Assembly (NCBI GenBank): GCA_030247885.1 | Contig: JAPDRO010000002.1 | Coordinates: 992,001-1,056,000, forward strand | From: Taxawa tesnikishii (nom. ined.) | Lineage: Eukaryota; Ascomycota; Dothideomycetes; Dothideales | Direction: 5' to 3' | DNA: 64,000 bases | Shown here: in pieces, positions 55,693-64,000 of the stretch | Layout: the number at the start of each line of letters is the position of its first letter | Position numbering within the stretch: position 1 is the stretch's first letter | Notes under the pieces: generated by a model | Databases searched by the model: none | Seen by the model: the letters and a program-made list of their open reading frames with translations, nothing else | What the model was told of the DNA's origin: nothing | Position numbers and translations under genes: made by a program

Positions 55693-58600
55693 GCCTTACT
55701 GGTTCGTTCAAGTCGTTGCTGATGCTTTTGGTTGTGGAGAACATGTCTACATGACGTGTATAGTAAGCCCAGTCGTTACCTACCCTATCGTAACTGTATA
55801 CAGTTGTCTGTCTACTTCCATGTCCTGCCAGGATACGTACCTCGTCTGTTCCAACTGCTGGATGAGCCACTGAACTTACGTTATAACTACCTAGTCTATC
55901 TCTCACAGACTCACTACACTTGGGACTTACTGTATCAACTTGGGAAGTGTTCAAGGCTGCGACATGGACTCATCAGGCTCGATACTAGACTATACTGAGG
56001 AGCTTGTTGCGCAGCATAGTTCATAGAACCGTCTGGGTGGCTTGGGCACTGTCGTGACCAACGGAGTTGTAGAATTGAGAAGATGGCAATTTGACGCACG
56101 CGAACGTGCTAACGTGTTTCTTTGTGGAAATACTGGCTAAAGGACCCCTCAAGACCGTTTACACAGCGGATACGACGCACACCTGTTCATAAAGAACAGT
56201 GATCCCACAGACAGTTGGACTGCGTGACGTATCGCTTTTGCAAGGCAGCGGAAGCGCCAGCAGATCTGTGGGTGCGTGTCATACGTAGACATCGGAGGCG
56301 TGATGCTTGTCCCCAGGATTTTGAGGCGGCTATGTAGGTAGCAGGAGCCCAGTGTCTAAGCGTCCTGGCGCCTGCGTTGTTATCGCCTTGACTCAGGCAA
56401 ATGGACTGCTTTTTGATGGGACTGATGTCGAAGGCAATGAGGAGGAAGACTGTTGTGACACCAAACCTCAAGAGGACAAGCCGATCTTGCAGTTCAAGCG
56501 GGTTTCGTCCTCAAGCCATCTCGTGGTGGAAGCTCGGTTCGGTCGCGTCGATCAACTCAGCAGCTTCTGTTTATTGCAGAGAATACGAACATCGGCGGAT
56601 GGGACACATTCTAGCGTTCGCGGATTCATATGACAGGTGATGTGCGCTCCTCCACCACGTGCGTCACCTTCGTCCTACCTTTGCGAGTAGGGCGTTGCTT
56701 CGAACGTCTTTGAAGACTCCGTGACGACCATGGGAGAACGATCAGCAGGTCGTATCATCCGAATGTTCGGAATTGAGAACTAGGTCGTAGCTGTTGATGC
56801 CATCATCGTTCACGTGTCATATGCTCGAGAAGTATGCGTTATTGACGGATCGTTCGTGTGACTTCTGATCTCCCCGTTCCCATGTGGTCAATGCGGCGGT
56901 AGAAATGTCTCCGAAGGCCAGTAGACTGGATGACTTGCCACCCGTGTCTATGTCTCACACCCAACCAGATGTGGGTCACGTCTTATGGAACTCAGGCAGT
57001 ATGTGAGCCAACTAGTCAGGGAAGACGACGATGAGCGTTATAGGTGTAGCGGCAACTGTCTCGCGTATTGGCGTGGTAGGGTATCCCCATACAGGGGTTT
57101 AGCCCAGCACAGACAGACAAGACAGAACAACTGTGTCGAAGGTCATCATTCGAACCGTGTGTCAGGGACAGAGTCAGGGTTCTTCGCTGATTCATTCTGA
57201 TTGGACGGAGAAGCTGCCGACGGTGAATGTATGATATGTGAGATTGTGGAAATGCTTGGAAAATGACATTCTTGAGGATGGCACCCAGCACACCTTGCAG
57301 CTCTGAACTTCAACTCCATGATCCGTACCCAGAGGCTCTTGTTGTGAGTTCCCCGATGCCGAGTAGACCAACCATGTGATGACACTGCTACCACATGGAT
57401 TTTCCTTCATGAGGGATGTACTCCTCCAAAGTCGCCATCTCGCTTATAACTTCTTTATAGAACTGTTGGAACCTCCGCCCCGCAATCATGGGCGCGCCGT
57501 TTAGGTTTAGCGCGGCTCTGCTGTCCCGCGTCGTCGCCAATTCTGGAACCCAAAAACAACGTCTTCCTGTGCTTCCACCGCCACACTGTCTTCCCGTGTA
57601 CAACTCAATGCCGTTCCCTGTCTGGACCATACAACAGCAAAACATACATGTGTACTCAATGTAGCGTATCGGCCACTATCGAGACGTTGATTCGAAAGAC
57701 AGGACCGACCCTGTTTGAAGCCGTTTTTCTGGGGTACACGACCGTTGCACCGTTGCCAACAAGTCTATGCTCATGTTTACGACTGGTCCCTGACGGGGTT
57801 TAAGCTGATTTGGGACACCCAATTATTGATTCGAGGTTTCCCGTTCACTGTCACTGCCCCAGAACTGGCTATCGAACCGTTGTCTCCAAGATGCTTAGAC
57901 GAGCCCTGTACTGTTCTGCTGTTGCTTCAGGGCTGCTGGTTGCTTTATGAAACGAGAGCTAAGAGGACGCAATACGGGCTGGTATCGTCGTCAACTTCAC
58001 AGAGACACCAGCGGAAACAACAAAATCCGATAGTATACGGTCATCTCGAGATTTGCAACTGCGCTCACTAGGAAGTATCGATCCACTGTGGCTGGCTTGG
58101 AACCGGATGGAACAACCGCTCTGTTGTCATTGGCTCGACTGTCTGTTTCTGGACCTCAATCTGATTCCCTAATCTGTGCGACAAGCCGTTGGCTCTAAGG
58201 GTATGCTTAACTTGTGGGGTCCAAACAACCAAATAGCTGGGGTAGTTGTGCGTCAATGGCGGTGGCGGGCTGTTGCTGCAGATCCTTGAACGGTTATGGT
58301 TGACTTGTTCTAATCTTTCTTCCTCGCAGAGAACCACATGGGGGCTGGCCACACTATTGTCTCCAGCCGCATACTCTCCTACGACATGTCTGCTTCGAGT
58401 AAGTGATCGTCATTGAACGTACCTCTCTCACTGAAACAGGCGGTGCTTCAGTCATACTTGCCCGTTTGATCAGCAATATAGTACACTCTAGCACAGTGAA
58501 GCAGCATCTGCCATCGATCAGAGCACTCGTTCAAGCAAGTATCCAGTATGTCAGACAGGGTATAATAATCAGGTCCTGCAGCAGCATTTGCAGTCCACCA

Positions 58601-58705
58601 TCGGAACACTACTAACCTACAGCGACAACACCCCTCGTCCTCTTCCTTCTTCCTCTTCTCCCTTCTTCTTCGGGCATCCGCACCCGAAGCTTCTCTTTGA
58701 CCGAT
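55693..58705. other. 3-kb stretch without a recognisable gene
   Basis: Between two plus-strand genes. I read both strands for protein motifs, repeats and tRNA features and found none. ORFs such as 57715-58071 (+) and 57645-57388 (-) lack family features. The last few hundred bases must hold the promoter of the large repetitive gene; the rest is unexplained. Confidence 0.5.
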
Positions 58706-61700
58706 ATGGTCAGCCTGAAGTCCATCACTTGGCTTTCCTTTGCCGCTGCAGCTGCCGCTGCTCCTGCAAGGCGCCAGCCTCACGAAGAAGCCCAGGAAAT
58801 CGAGCGCCGCAACATTGGGGGTTCCTCAATACCTTGCTTGGTAATGAAAACAATGCAGTTTCCAGTGTCGTCAACGTGAACGCCCTCGCTGGCGTTGTGG
58901 GAGGCGTCACTGGTGTCGTCGGCAGCGTGGTCGCTCCTGTGGCCACCATTGCCTCGAGCGCTGTCGGCGAGGTCGTTGCTCCGCTCAGCAGCGTCGTGGG
59001 CTCTGCCGTGGCTCCTATCACGAGCGTTGTCGCACCTGTGGCCACTGTGGTTGAGCAGCAAGGCGGCATCCTCTCCACTGCCGTGTCTCAATTTCTGGAT
59101 CCTACTTGGGTCGCCGAGTTGGTGTAAGTCAAAAGAGTGCAAGCATGTCTGCGAGTGTTGACTACTGACACTTCCAAAGCCCATCCAACATTGCGACGCT
59201 ACCAACGGGACTGGACATTCTTCCTACTATCCTGAACGGCGCCAGTGATTTGGACACACCGGCTACCAGCTTGAGCAGCGCCAATGGCGAACCATCCTCC
59301 GGAGCAATCCCAGGACTTGACTTGACTTCTGCAGTTGGCAACCTAGCTTCAGAGATCCTCTTCCAGTCGATGCTACACCAGCAGCGGCCTTGTCATCCGC
59401 GATTGGCAATCTCGCTTCTGCCATTGCGTCTCCTCTTGCGGCTACAGCTACACCAGCAGCGGCTTTGTCTTCGATCGTCGGTGATTTGGCTTCGGCCGTC
59501 ACATCTGTCGCGTCTCCTCTCGCCGCTTCGTCTGCCGCCGCTAACGCGGTGTCATCCGCTGTGGGTGGTATTGCACCCGTGCCAGCAGCCGCTGGTTCTT
59601 CAGTTCTCGGGGCCGTTTCCTCCGCTCTTGCGGGAGCCATCACTCAAACTCCTGCTGCCGCCACAACCGCCGCCGCCTCTAGTCCTGCTTTTGCTGTCCC
59701 CAGACTTCTCATCCCGCTGGGTGGTATTGTCTCTCAGGTGATCCAACCTGTGGCCGGTGTCGCCAGTGCAGTGGTGGCACCAGTCAACTCAGTCGCTGCT
59801 GGTGTGGTAGCTTCGGTGGATGCCGGGCTCGATGACATCGTGACCGCATCCGCTGCCGTTTCCGCTCTGGGGTCTGGCCTCGCTGGCGTCGCTGCCTCGG
59901 TCACCGTTCCCCTACTCGGGGATATCGTGCACGCCTCTGTTACGGTCGATGGTCTCCCATTGGTCTCCGCCACCATTGCAATCAACACCGATGCGACCTC
60001 TGATGTCCAGGCAGTTACATCTTCTATGGCTGCTTCTGGAACTGCTGCGCCTGCAAACCTCAACTTGCTCGGTGGGCTTACCTCCGTTGTTGGAGGCGTG
60101 GTTCAACCCGTAGCGACTATCGTCAGCGGTGTGGTTGACCCAGTCGGCTCCATCGTTAGTGGTGTCGCACAGCCCATTGCTACGATCGCTAGCGGAGTAG
60201 TGGACCCCGTTGGCTCTGTTATCGGCGTTGCTCTACAACCCTCAGTGACTGCCGCTTCGGCCGGTGACCTGTTGGACCCAGTCAACTCCATTGTCAGCGA
60301 CGTGCTGCAACCCTCGGCCAACATTGCCAGTGAAGTATTGGACCCAGTGAACGGACTTGTTGTCTCTGCCACTGTTGGCCTTGGCGATGTTCTGCCTTTG
60401 AGCGCCACAGCTGTCGTTTCCGCCCTCGGTTCGAACCTTGCTGACATCGGAGCATCCGTTACCCTGCCGATCCTGCCTGTTTCGGCTTCTATCGCTCTCT
60501 CAGGCCTCCCTCTCGTCTCTGCTACTGTAGCAATCAATGAAGGTGCTGGCTCGGCTGCTTCCGCTGCGCAGCCCACTGCTAGTGCTATCGGATCTTCTGC
60601 TAGCGGCTTGCTTGGATCTGTCGTGTCTGATATCACCTCTGCTGTCGGTGGCCTGGCGACTGCGAACCCCTCTGGCGCCACTGGTCAACCTAACTCCAAC
60701 GTTGCATCTGGCACTATTCCTTCCGGTGACCTTGCTTCAGCGGTCAACAGCATCATCCCATCCGCTGTAACCGACATCACCTCAGCCCTGGGTGGAGTAA
60801 TCACTGCTGTTCCGGCACCCGGTACTGCCTCGTCTGTCAGCCTGCGCCTCCCTGTACCGGTGGTATCTGCAGTTCCTTCTGTCGTTTCCGATCTTACCTC
60901 TGCCCTTGGCGGTGTGGCTACATCATTCCCCTCTGGACAAGATGCTTCCGGCTCACCGACTGGCTCCGGCGCTCTACCCGCTGGAGGCCTCGTGTCGTCC
61001 ATAAACAGCGCTATCTCCTCGGCAGTGCCATCTGTCGTCTCTGATCTCACGTCGGTTCTCGGTGGGGTCCCTACTGTCCTCCCTTCTGGACAAAGTGCTT
61101 CTAATCCAAACAGTGCTTCTGGTCCAGCTCCATCTGGAGGTCTTATCTCGGCCGTCAACAGCGTTGTGTCTTCTGCGCTGCCACCTGCTGTCTCTGACGT
61201 AACCTCGCTGCTTGGTGGTGTTACCACCGCAGTCCCTTCCGGACAGGCTGCTTCCGGAGCAAATACCGCTTCAAGCCTTGCACCAGCTGGCGGTATTGTA
61301 TCGGCCGTCAACAGCATCGCCACCTCGGCCATTCCCTCAGCTGTCTCTGCAATTACATCGGCTCTTGGCGGTGTAGCTACAGCTCTCCCGGCGTCTGGCA
61401 CGCTCGCTTCGGTCAGCTTGCGCCTCTCTGTCCCTGTGGACTCTGCCGTACCTTCCATCGTCTCCGAGGTGACTTCAGCTCTTGGTGGCCAGAACACTGA
61501 ACTTCCATCTGGTAACGTCGCTTCGGCTGTGAACAGCATCGTCTCCTCTGCAGTTCCGTCGGTCGTTTCAGAGGTTACTTCGGCACTCGGCGGTGTAGTT
61601 ACTGCTGCTCCAGCACCTGTCACGGCCACACCAGTAAGCCTGCGCCTGCCTGTGCCCGTAGTTAACACCCAGGCTGCATCAGCTGTCAACAGTATTGTTT

Positions 61701-63558
61701 CGTCTGTGGTTCCAGCAGCTGTATCGGACATTACATCCGCTCTCGGTGGCTTGGGAACTGCGATACCATCTGGCCAAGCTGGTCAAGCCGCTTCGGAATC
61801 CAGTCGAACAGCTGGCTCTTCCGTCGCCGCAAGTGTTCCGGCTGTCGCTGGCTCTGGTTTGCCCTCGTCCGTTGCTGGCCTCGCATCATCTGTCCTTGGT
61901 GGCATTCTCCCAACTGACTCTGCTGCGACTATCGACCCAGCCGCTGCCACACGATCCGCTACACCTCTTCTCTCCCTATCCCTAAGCGTGGGACTCCCAG
62001 CTGTATCTAGCTCACCAACGGTACCCAGCTCTTCAGTCATCATCGGAGCTCCGGTCGCTATCACCCCAACTGCCGAAGCCGCTTCTTCTGCTGCGAGTGC
62101 CGACCCAAGCAACGTCGTTTCTGTTGTGCTCCCTGACTCGTCGTCTACCGGCCAGGCTGCCGCAACTGGCATTGTTCCAGGAGCCTCTAGCCTGCTGAGC
62201 AGTGTCCTCGGCGGTATCCTGCCAGGCGCTACCAGCAGTGTATCTGCCATTCCATCTGCACAGTCTACACGTGCAGCTGCTACCAACGACCCTGCCATCA
62301 GCCTCTCCCTGGGCGTGCCTGTCCTCTCCAGCATCCTTCCTACTGTCAGCCTTTCCCTTGGCCTCCCAGTCTCCGCAGCCCTGCCAACCACAAGTCTTAC
62401 GAACGGCGCTGGCCTGACTTCAGTGTCGAACCCCGCAGGATCTGGCGTAGCAGGAGCTCCCTCATCAGTCAGCCCATCAGCAGCCTCCGCTTCTCCACTC
62501 CTGTCGATTAGCTTAAGGCTGCCTGTGCCCGTTGTCAGCCGCTCTGGCGCTGCTTCTGCTCCCGCTGCTACCGATGCTACCTCTTCTGCCGTTGCTGCTG
62601 GTTCGGCCTCCTCTACTGCAGGTAGCCCACTCGGTGGCATCCTCTCCGGCGTTTCCAGTGTCGTCAGCAACATTCTGCCTAACCCTACCGTGGTAGGTTC
62701 TGCGGCCAGCGACAACGCCGCACTGTCCTCTGCTGCCGGACTCTCAGCCAGTGGTATTTCGGGCGGTGTTTCGAGCGTTGTCAGCAATGTCCTGGCTAAC
62801 CCTACCGTTGCGGTCTCTTCCGTCACTCCCAATGCCGCATCCCCTTCAGCTGGTGGTCTCCTCGGCGGTATCTCCAGTGCTGTCAGCAACATCCTGGCCA
62901 ACCCTACTCGCGTTCCTTCCTCCGTCATTGCTGCTGGTACTTCCTCTGCAGTTGTGCAGGACCCGTCGGCTTCTTCGATCGCAGGCAATCTGCTCGGCGG
63001 CGCTCTTGGTGGTGTCTCCAGCGCCGTCGGGAACGTCCTGGTGAACCCTACGGGAGCTGTTACTTCTGCATCTGCATCTGCATCTGGTCAGCCGTTGCTG
63101 AGCGTTAGCTTGCGCTTGCCAATTCCTGTGGTCGCTGCCAGCGCTAACGCTGCTTCCGCTTCTGCTGCCACCCCTGCTGCCTCATCCAACCCGGCAACTG
63201 CATCTTCCTCCCCGCTGTCGCTGGTGGCGCTTCTGCTGTCCTATCTGTCGCTGGACCTTCTTCTTTCGCTACCGTTCGTGTTTCTTCATCAGCCGCCGCA
63301 CCCGCCTCCTCTTCCGCCGCTGGCGCATCCTCTTCGGAGCCATCCACGACCGCCATGGAAACTTCGGCCGCCACCGGTACCGCAGTACCAGCTTTCGAAG
63401 GCCCCTCCGTCTCTTTCTGTGGAGCCACGCTCGTGTGTGGAGCTACCAACCAGCCTGCCACGGTCACTGTGACCGCGACCAGCACCCTCAAGATTTACCT
63501 GCCCGTCACGGCAGCACCCACCGTCTCGGTGTTTGCGGCCAATGTGCTCAAGGCGTAA
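58706..63558 (+). CDS. Giant Ala/Ser/Val-rich repetitive secreted protein (three apparent frame breaks)
   Basis: Exons 58706-59123 and 59180-63558; one 56-nt intron. Start 58706 gives signal peptide MVSLKSITWLSFAAAAAAAPA, then dibasic pairs ARRQPHEEAQEIERRN that Kex2 could cut. The body has several repeat families: VAPVATI/VVDPVGSIVSGV units (58900-60240); a duplicated module ending GLPLVSATIAIN and GLPLVSATVAIN (59860-60540); about eight units like SAVNSIVSSAVPSVVS plus TSALGGV (60720-61790); LLGGISSAVSNILANPT units (62620-63060); and a strand-like SLRLPVPVV motif in five places. The only Cys I see are the two in SFCGATLVCG near the end. No GPI tail. Bases seem missing at 58817-58821 (G5), 59357-59358 (CC) and 63210-63213 (C4); with three added the protein is 1599 aa. 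Family unknown; a wall or surface structural protein is my inference. Confidence 0.8.
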
Positions 63559-63823
63559 ACGTTTCCTTTGTTAGCATTGTATGAGTAGGGGCAGGATGTT
63601 GATCATCTAGGTTGCTTTGCGTTTGCATCACAGGGTTAATACATGGGATCATTACCTAATCTTGTTCTCCTTTGTCAACTACTAACGATCGCTAATACCG
63701 AATACCCGACTACTGTCAATCATTATAGTAGATAATTCTAATGTCAAATGACCAACTTACTACTACGAGCGAAGTGTAGAGCAATGTTCACAAACCATGT
63801 TTCCTGTAATTCGTAATGACGCT
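63559..63823. other. Short intergenic between convergent genes
   Basis: 265 nt of AT-richer 3' flanks with no coding content. Confidence 0.5.
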
Positions 63824-64000
63824 TCATCTGCCAAATGCCATCGGGCAGCCCATCCTCCCCATAGCCGCCAGTCGCTTCTTGTCCGCTTCGAGCTCCGCTT
63901 TGCCTTTGCCAGACAGAAAGGCTGGGCCGACCTCATGCGGCAACCAGCCTTGTGGCCGGAAGAAATCGCCTCGATCTCCAGGTATGGGCTTGCCGCTTAG
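63824..64000 (-). CDS. 3' end of an unidentified gene (runs off the window)
   Basis: On the minus strand the window edge opens directly into an ORF of 58 codons ending at TGA 63826-63824. It reads LSGKPIPGDRGDFFRPQGW, LPHEVGPAFLSGKGKAELE, ADKKRLAAMGRMGCPMAFGR. The composition and lack of stops look coding; a Lys/Glu helix precedes the Gly/Met end. I do not recognise the family, and the plus-strand ORF over it is a shadow. An intron could lie inside, which I cannot exclude. Confidence 0.5.
   Translation of the reverse strand, partial: LSGKPIPGDRGDFFRPQGWLPHEVGPAFLSGKGKAELEADKKRLAAMGRMGCPMAFGR

Noticed and set aside
57715-58071. Plus-strand ORF of 118 codons in the 3-kb gap
   Set aside because: No motif, atypical composition and no start context; probably chance.
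61783-62988. Minus-strand ORF of 401 codons, and 61731-60685 of 348 codons
   Set aside because: Antisense to the giant repetitive protein; low-complexity coding leaves the other strand open.
1548-63558. Programmed -1 frameshifting or widespread pseudogene formation
   Set aside because: No slippery heptamers with downstream structure are shared between sites, the breaks hit unrelated essential genes (PRP40, GLE1), and motifs on both sides are fully conserved; sequence error explains it more simply.

Overview
The window is nuclear DNA of a filamentous ascomycete (Pezizomycotina). The evidence is short GT-AG introns, mostly 44-60 nt and often with a CTAAC-type branch point, densely packed genes on both strands, a CYP504 cytochrome P450 beside homogentisate-pathway genes, a CCH1 calcium channel, a Bgl2-type GH17 glucanase and a secreted agmatinase. 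A dothideomycete-like fungus is my guess; no marker here settles it.

Layout. 1-420: 5' end of an unidentified membrane-anchored protein (-). 1548-7450: aromatic catabolism block with homogentisate 1,2-dioxygenase (-), fumarylacetoacetase (+) and a CYP504 P450 (+). 7679-9590: TRAPPII subunit Trs65 (-). 10091-12498: U1 snRNP splicing factor Prp40 (+). 13446-15433: ribosome-recycling ABC protein Rli1/ABCE1 (-). 16600-21544: chromatin remodeller Chd1 (+). 22624-23982: mitochondrial branched-chain aminotransferase (-). 24685-27616: Scy1-type pseudokinase (+). 28303-30111: mRNA export factor Gle1 (-). 31244-38082: calcium channel Cch1 (+). 40288-40641: small Ser-rich ORF (+). 41639-42742: GH17 glucanase (+). 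43329-44289: Rrp1/Nop52 (-). 44915-46305: Fpg-type DNA glycosylase (-). 47081-49286: secreted agmatinase with a long Ala/Ser repeat tail (+). 49768-50879 and 52298-53384: two SREBP-type bHLH factors (-). 54980-55692: Hsp20 (+) behind a heat-shock-element array. 58706-63558: a very large repetitive secreted protein (+). 63824-64000: 3' end of an unidentified gene (-).

A technical signal runs through the whole window. Eleven genes need exactly one extra base at one or more sites to keep their conserved or coherent reading frame. I count 19 such sites. All look like the loss of one base from a run of an identical base, and none needs a base removed. After adding them, every spliced CDS length is divisible by three. 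This is best explained by homopolymer deletion errors in the assembly rather than by gene decay. Automatic gene models here will be split or truncated, so I give full spans and note each site.

The clearest functional unit is the homogentisate block: a CYP504 enzyme can supply hydroxylated phenylacetates that lead to homogentisate, the dioxygenase opens its ring, and fumarylacetoacetase makes fumarate and acetoacetate. The isomerase (maiA) is not in the window. The least explained items are the repetitive 1.6-kilo-residue secreted protein, the repeat tail on agmatinase, and the twin SREBP-type factors, both 341 residues long with a shared C-terminal C-x2-C...MQ motif. I saw no tRNA, rRNA, CRISPR or recognisable transposon.
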